Shown here piece after piece: positions 23,319-31,057 of a stretch of 64,000 nucleotides of DNA. Below the pieces are notes generated by a model that was given only the letters and a program-made list of their open reading frames with translations, was not told the DNA's origin and did no database searches. The first letter of the stretch is position 1. Each line of letters starts with the position of its first letter. The stretch spans positions 1-64,000 of the IMG/VR virus record IMGVR_UViG_3300032676_000779; one strand, written 5' to 3'. Both the position numbers and the translations under genes were made by a program. This stretch comes from a virus.

Positions 23319-23875
23319 TACGGTTGCTCTGTGGTGATGTCTACTACTGTTTCAGTAGCCAGAGACGAATTTAAGGAGTTTTCTGTGGAGATATATGCAC
23401 CCGGAACATTTGGACCAACCCACATAATTTGAGAAGAAATGAAGTGTGTTAAGTCCGCTGACAGTAGAGGATTGGACAGTATTTGTACATTTCCGCTACC
23501 CGAATCAACAATCATGTCATAGAGTGATACGCTGTTTCCAAAAAAGGTCGATCCATATCCAGTAAATTTTACTGCATTACCGCCATCGTTAACTTGTGCA
23601 TATAGCTGAATTGTCTGGCTGTCTGGTGTTCCGTCATTGTATGACTTGATGTAGAATTGTCCCTCAGTAAACGTAGAGACCGGTGTCTCAAATATTACTT
23701 GTCCTGGAACATTACCGGATGTATATGATATAGTTGAATTTACAAAGGTCTGAAACAGAGTTGAGAAATTATTGTTGATCTTACTGAATGCAACACGTAA
23801 CGGATCACCTTGTTGGTCATTAGGTGCTGCGCCAATATTAATAATTTCTTGACTGTATTGAGGTGTCGTACTCAT
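23318..23875 (-). CDS. Virion structural protein
   Basis: 185 residues. INIGAAPNDQQGDPLRVAFS followed by KINNNFSTLFQTF is a recurrent N-terminal unit of fibre and baseplate-type proteins in T4-like phages. The remainder is beta-rich. A late promoter and a binding-site hairpin precede it. The exact place in the virion is unknown. Confidence 0.75.
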   Translation of the reverse strand: MSTTPQYSQEIINIGAAPNDQQGDPLRVAFSKINNNFSTLFQTFVNSTISYTSGNVPGQVIFETPVSTFTEGQFYIKSYNDGTPDSQTIQLYAQVNDGGNAVKFTGYGSTFFGNSVSLYDMIVDSGSGNVQILSNPLLSADLTHFISSQIMWVGPNVPGAYISTENSLNSSLATETVVDITTEQP

Positions 23876-23881
23876 AGAGAC

Positions 23882-23915
23882 CTTCCGTTGTTATTAAGTA
23901 TTTATCTAACGGAAG
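23882..23915 (-). promoter_or_regulatory. Late promoter inside a ribosome-binding-site hairpin
   Basis: Minus strand: CTTCCGTT (23915-23908), then GATAAATA (23906-23899), then AACGGAAG (23889-23882), which contains the GGAAGG binding site 5 bases before the 23318 gene's ATG. The 8-bp stem masks the site in read-through RNA; RNA started at the late promoter lacks the left arm. Confidence 0.7.
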
Positions 23916-23927
23916 TTACAATTCTAC

Positions 23928-24194
23928 TTACTTGATAGCAGATTGATATATCTTTTTTTGTTCGTCATACCAGCTATTCCAAGCCTTGTTTTGGTTTTTA
24001 CAGATATGATACTTGACATAATTTTCAGTTACCACTTTTAAAAGATCACTAAGTTTAGCGTTTTCCGCTAACAATGATAGTTCTTCGCAATCTTTAGAAA
24101 GCGCAGGTGGCCTATCTGGAAATTTAGGTGCAGCAACTACGGTTGCACATCCAGTTAACATTACTGCGAGCAATGTTATTATTAGTGGTTTCAT
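23928..24194 (-). CDS. Outer-membrane spanin lipoprotein (Rz1-like)
   Basis: 88 residues. A lipoprotein signal MKPLIITLLAVMLTGC with lipobox LTGC gives a mature N-terminal Cys16, followed by a Pro-containing stretch (APKFPDRPPAL) and a short charged helix. It overlaps the 24191 membrane protein by 4 bases (ATGA). This pair matches two-gene spanin systems that fuse inner and outer membranes at the last step of lysis. No endolysin or holin was recognised nearby. Confidence 0.75.
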   Translation of the reverse strand: MKPLIITLLAVMLTGCATVVAAPKFPDRPPALSKDCEELSLLAENAKLSDLLKVVTENYVKYHICKNQNKAWNSWYDEQKKIYQSAIK

Positions 24195-24658
24195 TGCGGT
24201 GCTCCAGAAGATGGTGCTTCGGTCGCCTCAGCATTGATAGTTGCTGCTATATTGTGTGCTTTAATTACCTCTTGCGGAATTACACATGCATTATCATACT
24301 TCACAACTTCTCTGTCGATATATTTAATGATATCATCACCCTTTTCGTGAATGATCTTTTCGGCGGCGTCCACTTTATTTTGAATTTGAGTGTTTGTGCT
24401 GGCGCTTTTTTCAGCAGCCACTGCAATCTTAGTTTCTACTTTTGCTGTACGTAAATCTAAGTCTTTTTTGTATGACAGTCCACCTTCGTAGTACAAACCA
24501 AAACACACTAGAACGTATCCTAAAACACGAATTGGAATAGTATATTGCTTTACAAAAGGTATAGGTCCGAGAAAATAGGAAACCAAAAGGGCAAGGCCTC
24601 CTGCTAACAAGAGCAGGTGAATCAAAAGACCCGGAAAAAAAGAAAGCAACCAAAGCAT
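24191..24658 (-). CDS. Inner-membrane spanin (Rz-like)
   Basis: 155 residues. Two hydrophobic segments lie near residues 2-30 and 44-58. A charged helical periplasmic part follows (KVETKIAVAAEKSASTNTQI, then IIHEKGDDIIKYIDREVVKY) with a DNACVIPQEVIKAHNIAATI segment seen in i-spanins of myoviruses. A late promoter lies immediately upstream, fitting lysis timing. It has no clear Shine-Dalgarno site. Confidence 0.7.
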   Translation of the reverse strand: MLWLLSFFPGLLIHLLLLAGGLALLVSYFLGPIPFVKQYTIPIRVLGYVLVCFGLYYEGGLSYKKDLDLRTAKVETKIAVAAEKSASTNTQIQNKVDAAEKIIHEKGDDIIKYIDREVVKYDNACVIPQEVIKAHNIAATINAEATEAPSSGAPQ

Positions 24659-24682
24659 AACAACTTTATTTATACTTTGTTG
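24647..24682 (-). promoter_or_regulatory. Late promoter with start-codon hairpin (spanin operon)
   Basis: A perfect T4-type TATAAATA at 24674-24667 (minus). CAACAAAG before it can pair, with one bulge, with CTTTGGTTG just after the spanin ATG. Confidence 0.65.
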
Positions 24683-24688
24683 AATAAA

Positions 24689-25765
24689 TTACATACTGTA
24701 AAAAGTAATTACCGTATTAGCAATATATTCAATTTCATTGTCCGTAAGCTCGGGATATATAGGTAAACTTAATACACCTCTAGTAAGCATCACGCCGGTA
24801 CTAATGAAATCTGGCTTGACTAAGTTCTTTGCAATAGGAAGTTCACTTAGAGCATAAGGATAATGAACTTTCGTTTCTATACCATTTGTATTAAGGTAAG
24901 CTGCTAATTCATTCCGACGGTCGGTTTCAATAACAAATTTTTGATCCATATGAAACATGAAGTCTCTACTTAGACAGCGCAGGGGCAAATCCTTAAATGC
25001 ATTCAAGTAATATTGTCTAATTTTCTTTCGACGGATTTGCCATCCGTCTATATATTTGGATCTGACTAATAGGTGCGAGCAATCTATTTCGCTCATCTTA
25101 CTATTAGTACCTGCGCATTCATGTCTCTTTCCGCCATTAGACACATAATCTTTAGCAAACTTATAAATTTCTATGTCATTAGTGACGATGGCACCACCAT
25201 TACCAGAGGCATTTAGATTTTTAGTAGGATCAAAACTAATTGCCATAGCGATACCTATGTTACTAGGATCTGCTAACCAATGCTGGGCGCCATCTACTAT
25301 TATATGAGTATCTGCAACTTGCTCAAATTTAGCTAAGCTTCTACTGCCGGCGGCGCCGTATAATCCTACGTAACAAGTATGTATGTTGTGCGGGAATTCT
25401 GTTATCAATCCGTTTTTATCAACATCGACTAATTCCACATTCCATCCTGCAGTCAAAAAAGCGTTGAGAGTTGCAGGATATGTCAGATTAGGAATGCGAA
25501 TAGTATCTGATACTGGATAGTGATATTCTTTTTCTACATTCAATTCGGCTCGGGCAATAATCTCTAGTGCTTGTGTTCCGGAATGAGTTACCAACGCGAA
25601 TTCGGCACAGCATCGGTCCCGCAACCAAGCTTCAAACATTTCAGTTTGCGGCCCGGAAACAAGGATTCCTTCCTTAAGGGCATCGTGAGTTGCTGATGCT
25701 AACTCATCCTTAAGATTGTTGTACTGTCTTGCTAGACCAGTAAAGGGAACTTGTAAGATACTCAT
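24689..25765 (-). CDS. DegT/DnrJ/EryC1-family PLP sugar aminotransferase
   Basis: 358 residues. Starts with VPFTGLARQYNNLKDEL, then GILVSGPQTEMFE and THSGTQALEI (cofactor phosphate contact). The PLP lysine is in SFDPTKNLNASGNGGAIVTN, and an Arg/His-rich C-terminal region closes the fold. These enzymes aminate keto-sugars bound to nucleotides. It overlaps the epimerase upstream by 56 bases, so both act on one pathway. The 40-56 kb cluster may use the product. Confidence 0.85.
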   Translation of the reverse strand: MSILQVPFTGLARQYNNLKDELASATHDALKEGILVSGPQTEMFEAWLRDRCCAEFALVTHSGTQALEIIARAELNVEKEYHYPVSDTIRIPNLTYPATLNAFLTAGWNVELVDVDKNGLITEFPHNIHTCYVGLYGAAGSRSLAKFEQVADTHIIVDGAQHWLADPSNIGIAMAISFDPTKNLNASGNGGAIVTNDIEIYKFAKDYVSNGGKRHECAGTNSKMSEIDCSHLLVRSKYIDGWQIRRKKIRQYYLNAFKDLPLRCLSRDFMFHMDQKFVIETDRRNELAAYLNTNGIETKVHYPYALSELPIAKNLVKPDFISTGVMLTRGVLSLPIYPELTDNEIEYIANTVITFYSM

Positions 25766-26684
25766 AGTATCGTTGGAATCCTTCTTCGATATCTATTTTT
25801 GGATTAAAACCAAAATCTCTTTGCGCCGCAAAGGTGTTGAGAGACCCTCTACTAGGATAATTTTGATTTTTGGGATTGATGACAATATTGCCTTTACCTG
25901 CAATTTTTATAGCTAACTCAGCAGCTTCCAGTAGACTACGGCTTTGGCTTCGTGTTATATTGTAAGTTTTATTAGCAGTGTTTTCACTTAATGCTGCTCC
26001 CACTATGCCGGCGGCAGCATCTTCTACATAAGTAAAATCCAAATGTTCTTTTGAGCCGTTAACATTTAAAGTCTCACCCCTGATGGCAGCTAACATGAAC
26101 TTAGCAACCACTCTATCTTCAACGTCACGAGGGCCATATACTGCACTAGGGCGAACAATCGTGTGATCAAAGTACCCGTGTGCAGTGCAATCTTGTACTA
26201 TTTTTTCCCCTGCGTGTTTTAGAATACCGTATTGACCTTGCGGGTTACATAGCGCTGTTTCTGGTACATTTTCAACAAAATCTCCATATACCATACTGCT
26301 GCTGACGTTTACGAATCGGGTTACTTTATGCTCTCGACTAAGTTCGCACAGATTCACTAATCCTTCTATCATCGTTCTTGCACCCATAATAGGATCAGCG
26401 CTTACCGTCTTTTGTCTAGGAAAGCTGGCTAAGTGAATTACTATGGTGGGACAATGTGTTTGAAAAACCTTATTAAGTACTTTAGATTCTATATCTAAAC
26501 GATAGTTTGCATTAGTTTTTATAAACTGACTGCGTTCTTTCTGAAGTGAGAACAGTTCTTTCCATGGAATGCTATCATAATTTGTACAGTTATCAACTAT
26601 GACAACTGAATGACCCAGATGTTCTAACTGTTGAACAACGTTATGGCCTATAAAACCATATCCGCCAGTTACTAAGACTTTCAA
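25710..26684 (-). CDS. NAD-dependent sugar epimerase/dehydratase (extended SDR)
   Basis: 324 residues. Rossmann motif VTGGYGFIGHNVV at the N-terminus, the Asp of VVIVDNCTN, HLASFPRQ, SSSMVYG and the catalytic YGILKHAGEK (Tyr-x3-Lys). Substrate-binding region TIVRPSAVYGPRD. This is the UDP-glucose 4-epimerase/dTDP-glucose dehydratase superfamily; the exact sugar cannot be read from the sequence. It overlaps the aminotransferase start. Confidence 0.85.
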   Translation of the reverse strand: MKVLVTGGYGFIGHNVVQQLEHLGHSVVIVDNCTNYDSIPWKELFSLQKERSQFIKTNANYRLDIESKVLNKVFQTHCPTIVIHLASFPRQKTVSADPIMGARTMIEGLVNLCELSREHKVTRFVNVSSSMVYGDFVENVPETALCNPQGQYGILKHAGEKIVQDCTAHGYFDHTIVRPSAVYGPRDVEDRVVAKFMLAAIRGETLNVNGSKEHLDFTYVEDAAAGIVGAALSENTANKTYNITRSQSRSLLEAAELAIKIAGKGNIVINPKNQNYPSRGSLNTFAAQRDFGFNPKIDIEEGFQRYYEYLTSSLYWSSKTVQQS

Positions 26685-26861
26685 CTATTCTTCCTCAACC
26701 TTATCCCAATGAAGCGGGCCAATTGCGCTACCGACGTAAACTTCATCAGTTTCCATGTCTATTAGCAACCACTTCTCTGGACACTTTGTCTTTACGTGCA
26801 AAGTGACTGGCTTGTCCAATTCTGGCACTTCACTGCCGTCTTTAAGTTTTCTCGTCTTCAT
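26685..26861 (-). CDS. Small conserved phage protein
   Basis: 58 residues from the ATG at 26861 (MKTRKLKDGSEVPELDKPVT), preferred over 26882 because conserved short proteins of this kind start with MKTRK. A KTKCPEKWLLIDMETDEVYV core forms a small beta unit. It overlaps the 26842 gene and touches the epimerase start. Function unknown. Confidence 0.6.
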   Translation of the reverse strand: MKTRKLKDGSEVPELDKPVTLHVKTKCPEKWLLIDMETDEVYVGSAIGPLHWDKVEEE

Positions 26862-27168
26862 TATCTTCGACTCCGCAGGCATCTAATTCTTCCCCGTAAT
26901 TGTACCAACGTTGTTCATCGTAATTCCAATGCCGATTATCGTAGATTTGGAAGGCAATACGGTGGCCCACAAGTCCCAATTCTAAAGTAATACCAGCATG
27001 ATCTTCTCTAGATGTGATTCTAAAATCAACCGCTAGGATACTATCGTCTCTCATACCTTGAATCTCCCAACATTTATGTTCGGAGATTTTGCCGTGCTTC
27101 TCGTAGACAGAAGCAAAGTAGTCTGAATTCCAAAATGGATTAGTGATGCTAAATGTCAAGTTAATCAT
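26842..27168 (-). CDS. Conserved phage protein, unknown function
   Basis: 108 residues. Patterned segments: ISEHKCWEIQGMRDDSIL, ITSREDHAGITLELGLVG and FQIYDNRHWNYDEQRWY. The DHAG and YDxRHWN elements recur in uncharacterised phage proteins. The tail is acidic. Overlaps its neighbours by 4 and 20 bases in a compact block ahead of the epimerase. Function unknown. Confidence 0.65.
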   Translation of the reverse strand: MINLTFSITNPFWNSDYFASVYEKHGKISEHKCWEIQGMRDDSILAVDFRITSREDHAGITLELGLVGHRIAFQIYDNRHWNYDEQRWYNYGEELDACGVEDNEDEKT

Positions 27169-27395
27169 TCGAATTTAAGCTTCCAAAAAGTTAAAAGTTC
27201 AGGGGTAAAAATTCCATATATTCTATGTATTGTTAGGTCTCGCTGCGCGTCCCGTAATTGCTCATGATTTATCGCAATTCTATTACGGTCTAAGAAATCT
27301 GATTTATCTTGCGGCAAACACCACTGCAACGACGCCGGAAGTTCATAGGCAGTAGAATAATACTCATATATGAGATACTTATAATTCGTTTTCAT
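27165..27395 (-). CDS. Small phage protein, C-terminal FWKLKFE tail
   Basis: 76 residues ending FTPELLTFWKLKFE, the same tail type as the 2-3 kb paralogues, here lying immediately after thymidylate synthase with a 4-base overlap. N-terminal part YKYLIYEYYSTAYELPA then LQWCLPQDKSDFLDRN. Function unknown. Confidence 0.6.
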   Translation of the reverse strand: MKTNYKYLIYEYYSTAYELPASLQWCLPQDKSDFLDRNRIAINHEQLRDAQRDLTIHRIYGIFTPELLTFWKLKFE

Positions 27396-28285
27396 ACAGC
27401 CATAACGGCCTTTATGGTACTGTGGCTGATGTAGTCATCTAACACTATATCATCCATTGTAAATTTGTCAATATCTTTTACATCTGGATTCAGATAAAGA
27501 ATGGGAGAAGCATACGGTTCTCTTAACAACTGCTCCTTAACTTGTTCCACATGATTTTGATAGATATGAGTATCACCAGTAGAGATTATCAACTCTCCTA
27601 CTTCCAGATCACATACATGCGCAATCATGCTAGTTAGTAGAGCGTAACTTGCGATGTTAAAGGGAAGGCCTAAAAAGACATCCACACTCCTTTGGTACAT
27701 ATGACAGCTTAGCTTTCTGCCCGTACTGACATAGTACTGGCTCATAACGTGACACGGAGGAAGTGCCATTTGATCTAATTCACCTACGTTCCACGCCGAT
27801 AGGATGTGGCGACGACCATTGGGGTCTTTCTTGATGCCTTCGATTAGATTCTTTATTTGGTCAACTTCTGCAATTGGACCACTTGAGACATGCAAGTCTC
27901 CGTGTTCGTAGATGTAATCCGGCGGTGTTCTCCAGTGCCGCCACTGGACTCCGTATACTCGTCCAAGGTCTCCGACGTGTCTCTTTTTATCTGCCCAGTA
28001 AGTTGCTTGAGCATTTCCTGTCCAGATCGTGTTATACCCTGACTCTCTGGTATCGTGTAGAATCTCACATAACCTTCGTTCATCATTACTTCCTTCTAAA
28101 AACCAAAGTAATTCAGACTTACATGCGTTCCACGCAAGTTTCTTTGTCGTTACTGCCGGAAATCCTTTTGACAAGTCAAAGCGAAGTTGGCGCCCGAAAA
28201 CACTGATCGTGCCTACACCAGTGCGGTCATTTCGTAATTCACCATTATCTAAAATGTCCTGTAATAGGTTTAAGTATTCTTTCAT
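27392..28285 (-). CDS. td: Thymidylate synthase
   Basis: 297 residues (T4 Td 286). NDRTGVGTISVFGRQLRFDL at the folate/phosphate site, ELLWFLEGSND, catalytic Cys in MALPPCHVMSQYYV, and LPFNIASYALL. Converts dUMP to dTMP with methylene-tetrahydrofolate. Overlaps frd by 4 bases, the same pairing as in T4. No intron interrupts it, unlike T4 td. Confidence 0.95.
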   Translation of the reverse strand: MKEYLNLLQDILDNGELRNDRTGVGTISVFGRQLRFDLSKGFPAVTTKKLAWNACKSELLWFLEGSNDERRLCEILHDTRESGYNTIWTGNAQATYWADKKRHVGDLGRVYGVQWRHWRTPPDYIYEHGDLHVSSGPIAEVDQIKNLIEGIKKDPNGRRHILSAWNVGELDQMALPPCHVMSQYYVSTGRKLSCHMYQRSVDVFLGLPFNIASYALLTSMIAHVCDLEVGELIISTGDTHIYQNHVEQVKEQLLREPYASPILYLNPDVKDIDKFTMDDIVLDDYISHSTIKAVMAV

Positions 28286-28746
28286 TTACGCTTCCAAATT
28301 TGATACTCATGGTCAGGAAATACATCGCTGTCTAATATATAATAATGATCTGTTAAGTATAACAAATCAATGAATTTATCACAATCGTATTGGGCAAAGG
28401 TCTTAGACAAATAAACTTCGGTTACGTAATCCCAACATGCATTTACAAGCTGAGCACCTCCGATGAGCCATGCGTCATCAAATGATGACATGTTTTTTAT
28501 TAGGGCAGCGTATGTAATGCATTCCGATTTTTCAGGCATGGTAAACGTTTGACTTGAAACTACTATATTGTGCCTATTGTACAACGGTTTTATAGGAAGA
28601 CTATCCCAGGTGTTTCTTCCCATAATTACGGTTTGGTTATCGGTTAAATACTTAAATCTTGGCAAATCGCCCTGAAGTTTAATCCAGGGCAATCTGTTTT
28701 TATATCCTATTCCACCGTTGGGGTCCGCTGCAATACTGAGTTTCAT
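28282..28746 (-). CDS. frd: Dihydrofolate reductase
   Basis: 154 residues. LSIAADPNGGIGYKNRLPWI is the N-terminal substrate loop, VIMGRNTWDSLPIKPL the NADPH/substrate helix, and AWLIGGAQLVNACWDYVTEV the GG-containing cofactor loop. Regenerates tetrahydrofolate consumed by the adjacent thymidylate synthase. Overlaps both neighbours by 4 bases. Confidence 0.93.
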   Translation of the reverse strand: MKLSIAADPNGGIGYKNRLPWIKLQGDLPRFKYLTDNQTVIMGRNTWDSLPIKPLYNRHNIVVSSQTFTMPEKSECITYAALIKNMSSFDDAWLIGGAQLVNACWDYVTEVYLSKTFAQYDCDKFIDLLYLTDHYYILDSDVFPDHEYQIWKRK

Positions 28747-29039
28747 AATCCATTCAATAGTTTATCTGTTTCAGGCTGAACAGTTTCTGCTATGCTTTGT
28801 ATATCTAACATAAACTCAATACTAAGCACATCATCGCCAAGTTCGATAAGTTTTCTGCTTATCACTTCTTCGATTTCCTCAGGAGCAACTCCTTGACCCA
28901 ATAGCTTAGCAATATTAATTGTCTGTTGCTTTTTACCGCGTAAACGTAATATTAGCTTCTTGACAAACTGTAACGGAAAGGTCTGCTTGTCAACACCTTC
29001 AATTAACCGCTCCCATTTTTGAATAAATTCAGGGGACAT
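28743..29039 (-). CDS. Conserved phage protein, unknown function
   Basis: 98 residues, all-helical: MSPEFIQKWERLIEGVDKQT, then KQQTINIAKLLGQGVAPEEI and the end IAETVQPETDKLLNGL. The TINIxxLLxQGxxPEEI...QPETDxLL pattern is shared by small proteins of cyanophage-like T4 relatives. Operonic with frd. Function unknown. Confidence 0.7.
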   Translation of the reverse strand: MSPEFIQKWERLIEGVDKQTFPLQFVKKLILRLRGKKQQTINIAKLLGQGVAPEEIEEVISRKLIELGDDVLSIEFMLDIQSIAETVQPETDKLLNGL

Positions 29040-29053
29040 TTATTTACTAGCCT

Positions 29054-29758
29054 TTATGCGGTAATGGTGACCTTCTTTGGTCTACCTCGTGTCTTCTTAT
29101 CTTCGGATGTTTTTACCGAAACCGTAGTTGCTTGTGGCACTACAGTTGGATCTAACGACCGGGCTTCATTGAGTAACCGATCTGCTTCGGTTAGTAGCCC
29201 CTTAGCTTCTGCACTCATGCGTTCTGCTTGTTGACGAAGATTGTTAGCTAATACCGAATCACCTAAAGCATCACCGCTTGCTTGAAGCCCCACTGGTGCT
29301 GTGGGCTTTGGTTCACTATCGCCGCGCATTCTCTTAGCGACTTGCATTGGGTCTTGCATACCCATCTGCTTGTCCATTTCAGCTAGCTTCTTTACTGCTT
29401 GCTCACCTTGCTTCATTTCGTCTAGAATCTTATTAAGCTCATTGAGCTTGATTCTTGTGTTTGGTGCAGGTGTCATAACGATATGTTCAGTCTGAACCTT
29501 CTTCAACATACCTTCAGCATGTAACTTCTGTAGAATAAGTTGTCCATCTTTGGTGTAAGACCGGTTAAGTGCGTTAGCTAGGTCTTCACTGCTTTGACCA
29601 ATATCGCTTTCGATGCATTGAATCATCGGATCGTGAATATTCTGATTGAGTAGTTCCGTATACACTACTAGACACATATGGGGTTCACCGGGCACTTCCC
29701 GAAATACAATTGCTACCTTACGGTCTCCGTGCTTCCCTACATGGCGGATAAATGACAT
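29054..29758 (-). CDS. Conserved phage protein with C-terminal AT-hook-like tail
   Basis: 234 residues. The N-terminus MSFIRHVGKHGDRKVAIVFR and EVPGEPHMCLVVYTELL is well conserved among T4-like marine phages in my recollection. A helical coiled-coil-like middle and an Ala-rich helix (LRQQAERMSAEAKGLLTEAD) follow; the last residues KKTRGRPKKVTITA contain a GRP core flanked by Lys/Arg like an AT hook. DNA binding is an inference. It has a clear AAAGGAG binding site. Confidence 0.7.
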   Translation of the reverse strand: MSFIRHVGKHGDRKVAIVFREVPGEPHMCLVVYTELLNQNIHDPMIQCIESDIGQSSEDLANALNRSYTKDGQLILQKLHAEGMLKKVQTEHIVMTPAPNTRIKLNELNKILDEMKQGEQAVKKLAEMDKQMGMQDPMQVAKRMRGDSEPKPTAPVGLQASGDALGDSVLANNLRQQAERMSAEAKGLLTEADRLLNEARSLDPTVVPQATTVSVKTSEDKKTRGRPKKVTITA

Positions 29759-29814
29759 TATTAATTCTCCTTTGCTAAAAGTATTTAGTGAGTAGGGTGT
29801 GTTGGTATAAAAAA

Positions 29815-29856
29815 GATAAATAAGTGTGAGTCGCAGTATTACTAGTACCCACTCAC
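29815..29856 (+). promoter_or_regulatory. Late promoter and leader hairpin of plus-strand HNH gene
   Basis: GATAAATA at 29815-29822, then a GTGAGT...ACTCAC hairpin (29826-29831 with 29851-29856). The same promoter-hairpin-leader order precedes the HNH gene at 39980. Confidence 0.6.
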
Positions 29857-29883
29857 TCTAACAGCTTATAAGTAGCAATCAGC

Positions 29884-30528
29884 ATGTGTATTTATTGTGG
29901 TACAAACAAGTACCGTAATATCTATGAACATCACTACGGTCCAATTCCTAAGGAAGAGTCGGGTCGGTCATATGAAATACATCATATAGACGGAAATCAT
30001 TCCAATAATAATCCTGCTAACTTGAAATGTGTATCTATACAAGAACATTACAACATTCATTATTCACAGGGTGATTGGGCAGCTTGTGTAAAAATGTCAA
30101 GTAGGATCAACTTACTTCCCGATGAGCTAGTAGCCCTCGCAACAAAAAATGCTAACAAGCTAGTTAAAACGGGCAAGCATCCTTGGGTTGGGCCCAACAA
30201 GCACCAAGCGCAACTAAACAGAGACCGCATTCTTAATGGAACACATAATTGGTTGGACAGGGAAGCTGCCAGTAAACGACAATTAAACAGACTTGCTGCC
30301 GGGACTCATCATTTTGTTAATGACCCCAAGAAAAAAGAAAAACATCCGCAGTATGACCATACTGTTAGAACTTGGAAAAATCGTATGACCGGGGAGGTAG
30401 TATCAATGACGAATTATCAATTAAGGACATGTTATAATCTCAAGTCCGGTGCAATTAGTCGTATTGTAAATAACAAAGGACTTAACGCTACTGGAGGGTG
30501 GGAACTAGTAAGACCTAGCCCCACTTGA
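29884..30528 (+). CDS. HNH homing endonuclease (plus strand)
   Basis: 214 residues. IYEHHYGPIPKEESGRSYEI then HHIDGNHSNNNPANLKCVS is the HNH core (His-His, Asn, Asn). Downstream are NUMOD-type DNA-binding repeats (NGTHNWLDREAASKRQ, AGTHHFVND) and a C-terminal helix-turn-helix-like unit (MTNYQLRTCYNLKSGAISRI). It is the only clear plus-strand gene in the window and its end overlaps the 30515 gene's stop. No good Shine-Dalgarno site precedes the ATG. Free-standing mobile gene. Confidence 0.88.
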   Translation: MCIYCGTNKYRNIYEHHYGPIPKEESGRSYEIHHIDGNHSNNNPANLKCVSIQEHYNIHYSQGDWAACVKMSSRINLLPDELVALATKNANKLVKTGKHPWVGPNKHQAQLNRDRILNGTHNWLDREAASKRQLNRLAAGTHHFVNDPKKKEKHPQYDHTVRTWKNRMTGEVVSMTNYQLRTCYNLKSGAISRIVNNKGLNATGGWELVRPSPT

Positions 30529-30766
30529 GTTCGTAAAACACTGCTTCTTGTGGATCTTCAAACGATGGACAAAGTGCTATTCTATTCATAATATAGGTCG
30601 ATGTGTTGGGGTAATGTGTAGAAAATCTGCCTTGAAGGCTTTCCAAAATCCACATGCGCGACTCGATAGTAAAAGGAGTGCTTGATCTTATAAAATGTTC
30701 AGGGGTATGACTTAATTCTCGGTCCATGAACCACTGATTTATGTTAATGTCGTCAATTGTTTTCAC
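30515..30766 (-). CDS. Small phage protein, C-terminal YELKWG tail
   Basis: I start it at GTG 30766 (MKTIDDININQWFMDRELSH), inside the end of the 36-residue gene, because homologous short proteins begin this way and the upstream extension is the other gene's sequence in another frame. It has an ESRMWILESLQGRFS helix and ends FEDPQEAVFYELKWG, a member of the [FW]xLRW tail set. 83 residues. Function unknown. Confidence 0.6.
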   Translation of the reverse strand: MKTIDDININQWFMDRELSHTPEHFIRSSTPFTIESRMWILESLQGRFSTHYPNTSTYIMNRIALCPSFEDPQEAVFYELKWG

Positions 30767-30863
30767 GGTTTTCTGCCTTAACAAGTGCGTATAACATTTC
30801 CAGCTTTTCAAGTTGGTCGTTTAGTGCAACGTTGTTTTCTGCTAGCCTTACTATGTCATACAT
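30753..30863 (-). CDS. Very small helical protein, 36 residues
   Basis: ATG at 30863 overlaps the stop of the 30851 gene (ATGTATGACATAG). The peptide MYDIVRLAENNVALNDQLEK then LEMLYALVKAENRENN is one amphipathic helix with a Leu heptad pattern. Its end overlaps the 30515 start. Coupling and coding-like composition support it. Function unknown. Confidence 0.5.
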   Translation of the reverse strand: MYDIVRLAENNVALNDQLEKLEMLYALVKAENRENN

Positions 30864-31057
30864 GATATCGCAACGTTTTTTACGCGCTCTATAATCGGAT
30901 TCTGCTGTCCTAATTCAGATTTTAAATCTTGTACTAGAATGCGATCAGACGACCCACGCTTTCTGGCGTAGATCGTCTTTCCGCTATCTGGGGATTCATA
31001 GATTACTTCCCCGATGCTTAGTATGCCCTTGAAGTTAGGACTTGCGATGGTCATCAT
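30851..31057 (-). CDS. Small conserved phage protein
   Basis: About 68 residues from the ATG at 31057 (MMTIASPNFKGILSIGEVIY); a longer frame reaches 31123 but lies inside the VWA gene. ESPDSGKTIYARKRGSSDRI is the most patterned part. Overlaps the VWA stop by about 23 bases and the 36-residue gene. Function unknown. Confidence 0.6.
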   Translation of the reverse strand: MMTIASPNFKGILSIGEVIYESPDSGKTIYARKRGSSDRILVQDLKSELGQQNPIIERVKNVAISCMT